Assembly (NCBI GenBank): GCA_041738345.1
Contig: JBGSPX010000059.1
Span: forward strand, 186,001 to 250,000
Source: Proteocatella sp041738345
GTDB taxonomy: Bacteria; Bacillota; Clostridia; Peptostreptococcales; Filifactoraceae
Direction of reading: 5' to 3'
DNA: 64,000 nt
The notes beneath the pieces were generated by a model. The model was not told where the DNA came from. It saw nothing but the letters and a program-made list of their open reading frames with translations, and searched no databases. Every line of letters begins with the position of its first letter. Within the stretch, counting starts at the first letter, position 1. The position numbers and the translations under genes were made by a program. Shown piece after piece: positions 9,427-17,201 of this stretch.

Positions 9427-10263
9427 TTATCCTTTTACTGCGCCTGATACTACGCCTTTTATGATATATTTCTGTGCTGATAGATAGAATACTACTATTG
9501 GCACAATTGCTAGTACAAGCATTGCCATAAGTGCTCCCATATCTCTTGAACCATACCCACCTTGAAGATACTGTATTGCTACTGGAAGGGTTCTGTACTT
9601 ATTTCCTATTACTAGATAGGGAAGCAGATAGTCATTCCATATCCACATTGTATTTAGAATAGATACCGTTATTGCGGTAGGCTTTAAAATCGGAAATACT
9701 ACCAAAAAGAAAGTCTGGATTGGATTACAGCCATCTATCATAGCGGCTTCTTCAATCTCTACAGGTATGCTTTTTATAAATCCCGAAAACATGAATACCG
9801 AAAGGCCTGCGCCAAAACCTAGGTATATAAGTATCATTCCAACAGGGTTATCTAATCTTAAAACGTTCACCGTTTTTGACATCGTAAACATTACCATTTG
9901 AAACGGTACTATCATACTAAATGCAAAAAGGTAATATATTATAGTCGTTACTTTACTTTTTACTCTAGTAATGTACCATGCAGTCATTGAAGTACATAGG
10001 GTTATTACTAATACTGAACCCACGGTTATAAATAATGAATATCCAAAAGCTGAAAAGAAGTTTATCTTTTTTATTCCGTTTACATAGTTGCTCGACCCTA
10101 CATAGGTTTCTGAAGTTGGAAAGGCAAAAGGTGCATCGGATATATAAAACTGACCTTTGAATGAGTTCATAAGCACTATAAATATTGGTACTAAAAATGC
10201 GATTGCAAGAATTAGCATTATATAAAATATTATTTTATTTGAAGTCTTTAGTTTCTGCTCCAT
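9427..10263 (-). CDS. malG: Carbohydrate ABC transporter permease, MalG type
   Basis: Inner-membrane permease of 278 residues with six predicted transmembrane segments and the EAA coupling loop (PVEIEEAAMIDGCNPIQTFFLVVFPILKPTA) that contacts the ATPase. The start codon overlaps the stop of the upstream permease by one base (TAATG), indicating translational coupling. It pairs with the MalF-type permease and the binding lipoprotein. The MalG name rests on context with MalQ and phosphorylase; the family (CUT1) also imports other oligosaccharides. Confidence 0.87.
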   Translation of the reverse strand: MEQKLKTSNKIIFYIMLILAIAFLVPIFIVLMNSFKGQFYISDAPFAFPTSETYVGSSNYVNGIKKINFFSAFGYSLFITVGSVLVITLCTSMTAWYITRVKSKVTTIIYYLFAFSMIVPFQMVMFTMSKTVNVLRLDNPVGMILIYLGFGAGLSVFMFSGFIKSIPVEIEEAAMIDGCNPIQTFFLVVFPILKPTAITVSILNTMWIWNDYLLPYLVIGNKYRTLPVAIQYLQGGYGSRDMGALMAMLVLAIVPIVVFYLSAQKYIIKGVVSGAVKG

Positions 10264-11108
10264 TAACTTTCCACTTCCTTTCTTCTTGTGATATAAAGCT
10301 GAATAAACGCTATTACGGCCACCATTATAAAAAATACTACGGCTTTTGCCTGTCCTACGCCTTCTGTCCCCACTCTACCATAGAAGGTATTGTATATATC
10401 AAGCGCAAGCATTGAGGTCTGCTTTGCAGGTGCCCCGCCTGTAAGAGCAAAGTTTTGATCGAATAATTTGAATGAATTTGTAAGCGTTAAAAATGTACAT
10501 ATGGTTATAGATGGCATTACCATAGGTATCGTGATGTGAACAAGTGTTTGTAGTGGACTTGCCCCATCAATCTCTGCGGCTTCTTTTAAATCTGCTGATA
10601 TATTTTGTATACCTGCGATATATATTATCATCATATACCCCGAAAGCTGCCAGTTCATAAGTACCACGAGTCCCCAAAAGCCGTATTTAGCACTAAAGGT
10701 TATATCTACTCCAAAATTTAGAAGTACTCCATTTATTATTATCTGCCAGATATATCCTAGTACAATCCCACCTATTAGGTTTGGCATAAAAAATACGGTT
10801 CTAAATAGATTTGTGCCTCTTATCCCTCTTGTCAAAAGTAGGGCGAAGGTGAATGCGATTACATTTATTGAGATTACTGATACCACAGTAAATTTGACTG
10901 TAAACCAAAGTGCGTTTACAAAGTCTGGGTTTCCTACAAAGGCTTTTCTATAGTTTTCAATCCCGACCCATGTACTATTTGTAACAGTTGTAAACTCTGT
11001 AAATGACAGATATACGCCCATTACAAAAGGGATAAGGAATGATATCGCAAAAGCAATTAGTGTGGGAAGTGCAAATACTGCAAAATATTTTTTTAATGCC
11101 CTTTCCAT
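10263..11108 (-). CDS. malF: Carbohydrate ABC transporter permease, MalF type
   Basis: Permease of 281 residues from the preferred start at 11108, which follows a GAGGAG site at five bases; an in-frame ATG 30 bases upstream lacks a site. Six membrane segments are apparent, with the coupling motif LKEAAEIDGASPLQTLVHITIPMVMPS. It is shorter than E. coli MalF and lacks the large periplasmic insertion, as usual in Gram-positive CUT1 systems. It forms the importer with the MalG-type permease and the lipoprotein encoded just upstream. Confidence 0.87.
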   Translation of the reverse strand: MERALKKYFAVFALPTLIAFAISFLIPFVMGVYLSFTEFTTVTNSTWVGIENYRKAFVGNPDFVNALWFTVKFTVVSVISINVIAFTFALLLTRGIRGTNLFRTVFFMPNLIGGIVLGYIWQIIINGVLLNFGVDITFSAKYGFWGLVVLMNWQLSGYMMIIYIAGIQNISADLKEAAEIDGASPLQTLVHITIPMVMPSITICTFLTLTNSFKLFDQNFALTGGAPAKQTSMLALDIYNTFYGRVGTEGVGQAKAVVFFIMVAVIAFIQLYITRRKEVES

Positions 11109-11184
11109 ATTTTCTCCTCTACATATGATTTTTATCATACAATTTCATTAAATTTTATTTCATTAACACTGTTTTTGAGTTTGA

Positions 11185-11219
11185 AAATGCCCCTGTGCGT
11201 TTTACAGGCAGGGGCATTT
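11185..11219 (-). terminator. Intercistronic hairpin between binding-protein and permease genes
   Basis: An 11-bp perfect stem, AAATGCCCCTG / CAGGGGCATTT, with a 13-base loop. On the minus strand it is followed only by an interrupted T run. Such hairpins after binding-protein genes usually stabilise or partially terminate the transcript, so the lipoprotein is made in excess over the permeases. Confidence 0.65.
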
Positions 11220-11248
11220 GAATTTTTATTTTGTTTTTAATTAAAATC

Positions 11249-12586
11249 CTACATATTACTTTCAGTTTTCCAATCAGCTACCATTTTTGATACTACATCT
11301 TCCCAAGCCATTTGTCCCTGTGCATATTGTAGTAATGATGCCCCAAAGTTATCTTTGAAAGTTTGATTTGGGAATACTGTAAAGTTCCAAGCTACTGAAG
11401 TTGTGCCTTCTTTTTCCATCCATCTTATTACTTCTTTTGCAAGTGGGTCTGATGGTCTTTCTTCTTCTGTGAAAGTATCAAATGGTGCTATAAAATTAAG
11501 TTTTTCTACTACAAACTTCTTTCCAGTTTCACTTGAGTATAACCAGTTTATGAAATCTGCTGCTAATTTTTGGTCTTCTTCTGAAGCTTTTGCATTTATT
11601 GAGAAGAAGTTTTCTGTACCTGTGCAAAGTCCTTGATTTTCTTCACCTTCTACGCCTGTGTATATTGGCATAAATCTTATATCTTCAGGTTTTACTACGT
11701 TTCCTGCTACTTCACTTATTTGTGACCATGCCCAGTTACCATTTTGTACAAATACACATTGGCCTAGTGCAAATTCTGCCATAGAATCTGCTACTTGCTT
11801 GCTTCCAAGAAGTTTTGGCTCTGTAGTAGAGTTGTTTAGATATAAATCAAATATATTTTTGTAATTGTCTGCGTATTCGAATTTAATTTCTTTGGTAGCA
11901 TCACTCGCTAAGTCTACATTGTTATTTTTGAATTCATAGTATACTGGAATGTTTGCTAAATGTGTCTGCCATCTCCAGTCTTCCCCTGGTTTTAAAGATG
12001 TACTTGCAAAGGCACCTTTTATTCCAAGCTCTGCTTTTTTTGCAGTCATATCTTCTACTACAGCTTTTAGCGTTTCAAAGTTGTTTATTTCATCTGCTGA
12101 TTTTATTTTTGCCCCTGCTGTAGCAATGTATTTTTCTAAAAGGGCATTGTTGTATATAAGTCCATAACCTTCAACTACATATGGAATTCCATATACGCCT
12201 TCACCATCAGTTATTGCTAAGCTTTTATCTGTAAGATGTGAGTAAAGCTCTGTGCTACTTAAATCTGCACAATATTCTTTCCAATTTGCATAACCTTTTG
12301 GTCCGTTTATTTGGAACAGCGTAGGCGCCTCTGCCTTTGCCATCTCTGATTTTAGAGTTTGCTCATATGTGCCAGACGCCGCAGTAACTACGTTTAATTT
12401 TACGCCTGTTTCAGCTTCATATGCTGCTGCGATTTCTTCATACACCGGTGCTATTTCTGGTTTAAAGTTAAGGTAATATATTGAACCTGAACCTTTAGGC
12501 TCTTCAGTTGAACTGCTACTTCCTCCGCAAGCGGTTAATGATAGTGCCATTGTAGTCATAAGTAAAAATGATAATATTTTTTTCAT
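11249..12586 (-). CDS. Maltodextrin-type extracellular solute-binding lipoprotein
   Basis: Substrate-binding protein of 445 residues (family 1). The signal peptide MKKILSFLLMTTMALSLTAC ends in the lipobox LTAC, so the mature protein is lipid-anchored at the cysteine. A Ser-rich linker follows, then the two-lobed binding domain. A strong AGGAGG-type site precedes the ATG. It is the first gene of the operon, right behind the promoter and tandem operators, and is separated from malF by a stable hairpin. Maltodextrin specificity is inferred from the malQ/glgP context. Confidence 0.88.
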   Translation of the reverse strand: MKKILSFLLMTTMALSLTACGGSSSSTEEPKGSGSIYYLNFKPEIAPVYEEIAAAYEAETGVKLNVVTAASGTYEQTLKSEMAKAEAPTLFQINGPKGYANWKEYCADLSSTELYSHLTDKSLAITDGEGVYGIPYVVEGYGLIYNNALLEKYIATAGAKIKSADEINNFETLKAVVEDMTAKKAELGIKGAFASTSLKPGEDWRWQTHLANIPVYYEFKNNNVDLASDATKEIKFEYADNYKNIFDLYLNNSTTEPKLLGSKQVADSMAEFALGQCVFVQNGNWAWSQISEVAGNVVKPEDIRFMPIYTGVEGEENQGLCTGTENFFSINAKASEEDQKLAADFINWLYSSETGKKFVVEKLNFIAPFDTFTEEERPSDPLAKEVIRWMEKEGTTSVAWNFTVFPNQTFKDNFGASLLQYAQGQMAWEDVVSKMVADWKTESNM

Positions 12587-12608
12587 ATTCTCTCCTCCTA
12601 TGGTTTTT

Positions 12609-12632
12609 GGAATCGTTTCTGGAAACGTTTCC
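12609..12632. promoter_or_regulatory. Tandem LacI-type operators of the maltodextrin operon
   Basis: Two adjacent 12-mers, GGAATCGTTTCT (12609-12620) and GGAAACGTTTCC (12621-12632). The second is a perfect palindrome with the central CG typical of LacI/GalR operators; the first matches it at ten of twelve positions. They lie about 10-33 bases into the transcript, a repression position. The repressor encoded in the operon is the likely ligand. Confidence 0.7.
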
Positions 12633-12648
12633 TGTTATGTATGCATCC

Positions 12649-12678
12649 ATTATACTACTAACTTTTTTTAATCGTCAA
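12649..12678 (-). promoter_or_regulatory. Promoter of the maltodextrin operon
   Basis: On the minus strand, -35 TTGACG (12673-12678) and -10 TATAAT (12649-12654) are 18 bases apart, a near-consensus SigA promoter about 60 bases upstream of the lipoprotein gene. Confidence 0.75.
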
Positions 12679-12817
12679 TAGTTTTTGTTAAAATTTTCTT
12701 GCAATTCAAAAGACTCTTACGGCAAACGCTCTCATTTCAGTATTTACCCTTTTATAAAAATTTTAACCGTTTTTGTTTTTTTAAAATTTAGAAAAACAAA
12801 TGAAAAAAGTTGAAAAT

Positions 12818-12833
12818 ATAGGATATATCCTAT
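12818..12833. promoter_or_regulatory. 16-bp perfect palindrome upstream of higBA
   Basis: ATAGGATATATCCTAT is a perfect palindrome 24 bases upstream of the higB start. It overlaps the region just after a candidate -35 (TTGAAA, 12810-12815). HigA-type antitoxins autorepress by binding such palindromes, so this is the expected operator. Confidence 0.6.
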
Positions 12834-12857
12834 TAAAGAAAAGAGAGGTCATCTCAA

Positions 12858-13031
12858 ATGCAAAATTTTGAAGTATATTTTTATAAAAAAGCTGATGATA
12901 CAGAACCTGCTAAAGATTTTTTAAATAGTCTTGATATAAAAATGCAAGCTAAAATGATTAGAACTATTGAGATTGAACGTGCAAAACAATATAGGACTGA
13001 TTATCTTGAAAGGGGAGATAAATATGAGTAA
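12858..13031 (+). pseudogene. higB: HigB/RelE-type toxin (phage Gp49-like), internally deleted
   Basis: A 57-residue frame matches both ends of the phage-derived Gp49/HigB toxin family: the N-terminal NFEVYFYKKADDTEPAKDFL and the C-terminal IERAKQYRTDYLERG, which normally lie some 110 residues apart. The middle, containing the RNase core, is missing, and the join is in frame (RTIE-IERAK). A short repeat (ATTGA) at the junction, ATTGAGATTGAACG, suggests deletion between direct repeats. The product should be inactive. It overlaps the antitoxin gene by 8 bases, the normal arrangement. The locus therefore keeps an antitoxin without its toxin. Confidence 0.75.
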
Positions 13032-13302
13032 ATTTAATGATTTTTTAAGAGATAAAATGGAAGATGCTGAATTTAAGAAAGAATATGATCTTCTTGAACC
13101 TGAATTTGCAGTAATTCAAGCAATTATTAATGCAAGAAAAGAGAGTAAACTTACTCAAAAAGAACTTGCTTTAATTACTGGTATTGCACAGTCTGATATA
13201 AGTAAACTTGAAAATGGAAATGCAAACCCTTCAATAAGAACTTTACAACGTTTAGCAGAAGGAATGGGAATGAAACTTCATGTTGAGTTTTTACCAAAAT
13301 AA
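13024..13302 (+). CDS. higA: HigA-type antitoxin, XRE-family DNA-binding protein
   Basis: A 92-residue protein with a Cro/CI-type helix-turn-helix (LTQKELALITGIAQSDISKLENGNANPSIRTLQRLAEGMG) and the terminal KLHVEF strand typical of HigA antitoxins. It starts at ATG 13024 behind an AGGGGAG site; a longer reading from 12967 runs through the toxin gene without a ribosome site. It should neutralise HigB and repress the operon through the palindrome at 12818-12833. Since the toxin is deleted, only the repressor role remains likely. Confidence 0.85.
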   Translation: MSKFNDFLRDKMEDAEFKKEYDLLEPEFAVIQAIINARKESKLTQKELALITGIAQSDISKLENGNANPSIRTLQRLAEGMGMKLHVEFLPK

Positions 13303-13320
13303 TTTTTATAAAATAAAATT

Positions 13321-13379
13321 AAAGGCTGTAGAAAATAACACTTTTCTTTTCAGAAAGGTTATTCTCTACAGCCTTTTTT
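13321..13379. terminator. Bidirectional terminator between higA and hcp
   Basis: AAAGGCTGTAGA-AAATAAC pairs with GTTATT-CTCTACAGCCTTT, flanked by A and T runs. The converging genes higA (plus) and hcp (minus) share it. Confidence 0.8.
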
Positions 13380-13394
13380 AAATTGGGGGTATTT

Positions 13395-15023
13395 TTATTT
13401 CATAAACATTTCGATATCGTCTTCTACAGATCCAACTCCTGCTATACCAAAAGTTTCAACTAATACTTTTGCTACATTTGGTGATAGGAATCCTGGAAGT
13501 GTTGGTCCAAGATGAATATTTTTCACGCCTAGGTATAGTAATGCTAACAGTACGATTACTGCTTTTTGCTCATACCATGCTATATTGTATGCGATTGGAA
13601 GTTCATTAATGTCTTCTAATGCAAAAATTTCTTTTAATTTAAGTGCGATTATTGCAAGTGAGTAAGAGTCATTACATTGACCTGCATCTAATACTCTTGG
13701 AATTCCACCTATATCGCCTAGTGGAAGCTTGTTGTATCTATATTTTGCACAACCTGCTGTAAGGATTACAGTATCTTTTGGAAGTTTTTCTGCAAACTCT
13801 GTATAGTAATCTCTTGATTTCATTCTGCCGTCACAGCCTGCCATTACAAAAAACTTTTTGATTGCTCCTGATTTTACGGCATCTACTACTTTATCTGCAA
13901 GCGCAAATACCTGTGCATGTGCAAATCCACCTACTATAGTTCCTGTTTCTATTTCAGTTGGTGATTTACATTTTTTAGCCATTTCGATTATTTGGCTAAA
14001 ATCTTTTTTGCCATCTTTATCTGCCGCTATATGAGTACATCCTGGATATCCTGATGCTCCTGATGTAAATATTCTGCCTTTTACTTCTTCACTTCTTGGA
14101 GGTACTATACAGTTTGTAGTGAATAGGATTGGACCATTGAAAGTTTCAAATTCGCCCACTTGTTTCCACCATGAACCACCATAGTTTCCTGCAAAGTTAT
14201 CATAGTTTTTAAAGAATGGATAGTAATGCGCTGGAAGCATTTCACTATGTGTATAAACATCTACTCCAGTGCCTTTTGTTTGCTCTAAAAGTTGCTCTAA
14301 GTCTGTAAGGTCATGTCCTGAAATAAGAATTGCAGGATTATTTCTTACACCTATATTTACCGTTGTTAGCTCTGGATTTCCATATTTAGAAGTGTTAGCT
14401 TCGTCTAGAAGTGCCATTGCATTTACTCCAAACTCACCAGTTTTAAGTGTAAGTTTTACTAAATCATCTGCTGAAAGAGTATCGTCTAATGTAGCTGCTA
14501 ATGCTTCATATATAAAACCATATATCGCTTCATTTTCTTTACCTATATTAAGTGCGTGATGAGTGTAAGCTGCCATACCTTTTAAGCCGTATGTAATCAG
14601 CTCTCTAAGTGATCTTACATCTTCATTTTCTGTTGCAAGTACGCCTACTTTAGATGCTTTTTCAAGCATTGATGCTCTATCTGTTACTGTAAATACTGCC
14701 GCATCCTTAAGCTCTACACCTGAAACCTTTGCGCTTAATTCATCTCTAATGCCTAGCATTTTTTTGATTTGAACTTCAATTGCACTCTCATCAAAGTTTG
14801 CATTAGTGATAGTTATGAAAAGGCTTTTTAATACTTGATGGTTTACTTCTGAAAGTGATTTTGGGTCTAACTTGCCTTTTACCACTATTTCAGAAATTCC
14901 CTTACATACATAGATAAGTAAATCTTGAAGCTTTGCCACCTCTTCATTTTTACCACATACACCTTTTATCTCACAACCCGTACCCTTCGCTGTCTCTTGA
15001 CATTGATAACAAAACATACTCAT
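13395..15023 (-). CDS. hcp: Hydroxylamine reductase / hybrid cluster protein
   Basis: Hybrid cluster protein of 542 residues that reduces hydroxylamine and, in E. coli, nitric oxide; it protects anaerobes against nitrosative stress. The N-terminal cysteines CYQCQETAKGTGCEIKGVC (residues 5, 8, 17, 23) bind the first Fe-S cluster. Hybrid-cluster ligands are visible in TNCIVPP, GYPGCTHI and TAGCAKYRYNK. The ATG at 15023 follows AGGAGG by nine bases. It is monocistronic. A CRP/FNR-type palindrome upstream is placed exactly for class II activation. No hcr reductase gene is adjacent, which is usual in clostridia. Confidence 0.95.
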   Translation of the reverse strand: MSMFCYQCQETAKGTGCEIKGVCGKNEEVAKLQDLLIYVCKGISEIVVKGKLDPKSLSEVNHQVLKSLFITITNANFDESAIEVQIKKMLGIRDELSAKVSGVELKDAAVFTVTDRASMLEKASKVGVLATENEDVRSLRELITYGLKGMAAYTHHALNIGKENEAIYGFIYEALAATLDDTLSADDLVKLTLKTGEFGVNAMALLDEANTSKYGNPELTTVNIGVRNNPAILISGHDLTDLEQLLEQTKGTGVDVYTHSEMLPAHYYPFFKNYDNFAGNYGGSWWKQVGEFETFNGPILFTTNCIVPPRSEEVKGRIFTSGASGYPGCTHIAADKDGKKDFSQIIEMAKKCKSPTEIETGTIVGGFAHAQVFALADKVVDAVKSGAIKKFFVMAGCDGRMKSRDYYTEFAEKLPKDTVILTAGCAKYRYNKLPLGDIGGIPRVLDAGQCNDSYSLAIIALKLKEIFALEDINELPIAYNIAWYEQKAVIVLLALLYLGVKNIHLGPTLPGFLSPNVAKVLVETFGIAGVGSVEDDIEMFMK

Positions 15024-15094
15024 TTTTTAATTCCTCCTTAGTTTTTATTTTATTCTTTATTTGAAAATTGACTAACTCATTAGGTCTTATTTAT

Positions 15095-15138
15095 ATGATA
15101 CCCTTCTTTTAGAATAAAATATGTAACTATTGTTACAT
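15095..15138 (-). promoter_or_regulatory. hcp promoter with CRP/FNR-type (HcpR-like) activator site
   Basis: The perfect palindrome ATGTAAC-TATT-GTTACAT lies at 15121-15138. Its centre is 32 bases upstream of the centre of a -10 box TATCAT (15095-15100, minus strand), which places it near -41.5, the class II activator position of CRP/FNR proteins. HcpR, a nitrosative-stress regulator of this family, is the likely binder. The regulator gene is not in the window. Confidence 0.6.
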
Positions 15139-15151
15139 TTTGGAGAAATAA

Positions 15152-15180
15152 AAAAAGATCCATAAAAATGAATCTTTTTA
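15152..15180 (-). terminator. Terminator of the SLH-domain protein gene or adjacent hairpin
   Basis: AAAAAGATcCAT-aaa-ATGaATCTTTTT forms a short stem ending in A/T runs just 5' of the hcp promoter and 3' of the SLH gene stop. It may act in both directions. Confidence 0.5.
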
Positions 15181-15186
15181 AAATTT

Positions 15187-17088
15187 TTATTTTTGTTTTA
15201 TATAATTAAATATTATAGCTGCAGTTTCTGCACGAGTCGCATTTGCTTTTGGTGAAAGCTTATCTTGACTTCCACTTATAATTCCATTATGATGCGCCCA
15301 TATAAATGCCGCTTTCGCATATGGTGATATTTTATCTAAGTCTTTAAATTTCATTAAGCCTTCATAGTTTTCAATAGTTGGCGAGCCTTCTAATCTCCAA
15401 ATAAGTGTTATTAGCTGTTCTCGACTTATACCATCTTCCATATTTAATCCATCTGAAATTCCATTAACTACTGCCCAAGTCTGAGGTACTGAATACCATT
15501 TATTCCCACTTGTTTTTATTGCTGGTCTTCCCGACATATTATAAAGTATTGTCAATGCCATAGCTTTAGTAGTTTTTGTTTTCGGTTCAAAGCTAACTTC
15601 AGTAGTTCCATTCATAAGCCCTAAATTGCTCAGATTCATAACTGCGTTATAAAACCAGTCACTTTCTTTTACATCTTTGAATTTATTTTTGTATTGAAAT
15701 TCATTTTGAATTTTATTTTTAATTTCGGTTTGAGAATTTTTATTTTCAACTTCAAATATTGCTTCTATGCTATGTCTTGAAGAAAAATCACTAAATCTAA
15801 ACTCTTTAACTACACCTACACTTTTGTTATCTATTATAACGTCTTTTATTTCATAGCCTTCATCTGGTAAAATACTGTAGATTTTAATTGTTCCATTGCT
15901 GTATTCTAAAGATTTTTCTAAAATATTTCCACCCTTGGTCTTTTTAACCTCGACTGGATACGATTCCTCTTTCGTTGAGGTTGAACTTTTAGTTTTTGTT
16001 GGTATAATTTTCTCTATCGCTAATGGAGTACTTGCATAATCGGTTTTATACGCTTCATTTATTTCTTCCACAAAAATTTCAAGGGTATTTCCCCCTGCAC
16101 CTATATTTACTGGAAGTGTTAAATCTAGATTCTTTGCACTTCCATTTAAATCAGTCTCGCCTATTTTCCCATAGTGAGTTATTTCACCGCTATTATTTTT
16201 CACAATAGCTGACACCGACTTGTTAGAAGATGCCTCCGTCAGTGTTACTTTAACTGCCGTTCCTGCATTAGAGTTTGCTCCATTTACAACCACATCCCCT
16301 GATTTTAGCCCCTCTGGATTTGCATTTTCATCATAGCTATCTATAATTGTAAGCTTCTGCGGACTATTTGCGGCTGATACTGTCTCTAGTACGGGCTTTG
16401 CTAGTTCTGATTTTCCGCCTTCTGCCTCAGAGGTAAGTAAAATAGAGTCTTTTTTAAGTTTAAATGCTGGACAAATTCCATATTCGTTTGCTACAAGTCC
16501 ATCGCCAAATGATATTCCTCCGTCGACAAAAACCGCTAACGCTGCTATAGAATTATCTTTATTTGGAGTCCTAAGCCACCATTCTAAACCATGCTTGTTT
16601 CTTACACTAGTGTTCATCCTCCAAGCTCCGCCATCATTTACTTCTTCATATGATGGAAGTACAATTTTTTGTGAAATATCGATAGTTTGTTCATATGTAA
16701 CTTCAGTTTCTCCATATGGAATAATGCTATCTTTTTCCGCTTTCGTAAAAACGCCTTCTTTATCAATAAACCCCGTACCATTAAGCCAATTGCAAATATA
16801 TGAGTCTTTCCAAGCATTATGATTACTCTCATCATACTTCATTTCTTGTTCTGCAATATTTGCACCATCATAAAATAAAGTTATATCCTCCGACGATTTT
16901 GCCACTAGACGATATAATGCGGGTGTGGTAACTGAAGTCGTATTTCCAAAGTATATATTCCCCTCTAAATTATCTATTTCTATTTCGTTTTTGTCACTAA
17001 AGGCAAAGGTATTATATGGTATTGCCCCCAAAGTAAGTGTAAACAACATACATATCACTAGTAATGATGATACAGTTTTCTTTCGCAT
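15187..17088 (-). CDS. Secreted SLH-domain protein with DUF6273-like N-terminal region
   Basis: A 633-residue exported protein. Residues 1-30 form a signal peptide. The following part (about 60-220: WNDSYICNWLNGTGF-like and WWLRTPNKDNSIAALAVFVDGG) resembles DUF6273, a domain common in clostridial surface proteins. A middle region (about 225-365) looks like a beta-sandwich, followed by a Lys/Ser/Thr-rich linker and a short repeat-like domain. From about 470 there are S-layer homology repeats (FKDVKESDWFYNAVMNLSNLGLMNGT; FKDLDKISPYAKAAFIWAHHNGIISGSQDKLSPKANATRAETAAIIF) that anchor to secondary wall polymer. AAAGGGAG precedes the ATG. Ligand or function of the outer part is unknown. Confidence 0.8.
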   Translation of the reverse strand: MRKKTVSSLLVICMLFTLTLGAIPYNTFAFSDKNEIEIDNLEGNIYFGNTTSVTTPALYRLVAKSSEDITLFYDGANIAEQEMKYDESNHNAWKDSYICNWLNGTGFIDKEGVFTKAEKDSIIPYGETEVTYEQTIDISQKIVLPSYEEVNDGGAWRMNTSVRNKHGLEWWLRTPNKDNSIAALAVFVDGGISFGDGLVANEYGICPAFKLKKDSILLTSEAEGGKSELAKPVLETVSAANSPQKLTIIDSYDENANPEGLKSGDVVVNGANSNAGTAVKVTLTEASSNKSVSAIVKNNSGEITHYGKIGETDLNGSAKNLDLTLPVNIGAGGNTLEIFVEEINEAYKTDYASTPLAIEKIIPTKTKSSTSTKEESYPVEVKKTKGGNILEKSLEYSNGTIKIYSILPDEGYEIKDVIIDNKSVGVVKEFRFSDFSSRHSIEAIFEVENKNSQTEIKNKIQNEFQYKNKFKDVKESDWFYNAVMNLSNLGLMNGTTEVSFEPKTKTTKAMALTILYNMSGRPAIKTSGNKWYSVPQTWAVVNGISDGLNMEDGISREQLITLIWRLEGSPTIENYEGLMKFKDLDKISPYAKAAFIWAHHNGIISGSQDKLSPKANATRAETAAIIFNYIKQK

Positions 17089-17151
17089 TTTTCATCTCCC
17101 TTTATTTTGTATAATAATATCTATAATACTAGAAAATAAAGTTTATGAACA

Positions 17152-17184
17152 GTGACCTTTTTGTCTAAAAAGGTCACGTTTTTT
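17152..17184 (+). terminator. Strong hairpin upstream of the SLH gene, T run on the plus strand
   Basis: GTGACCTTTTT and AAAAAGGTCAC enclose a five-base loop. The plus strand continues GTTTTTTCG, whereas the minus strand has no T tract. As a terminator it therefore faces the plus strand, where no gene precedes it. On the minus strand it lies in the gap after the LuxR-like gene and may simply protect its 3' end. Confidence 0.5.
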
Positions 17185-17201
17185 CGATTTTAAAAAGAAA
17201 T

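Noticed and set aside
12609..12632. The GGAAACGTTTCC elements as CcpA cre sites
   Set aside because: A cre site is possible, but the tandem arrangement and the LacI-type gene inside the operon make the local repressor the simpler explanation.
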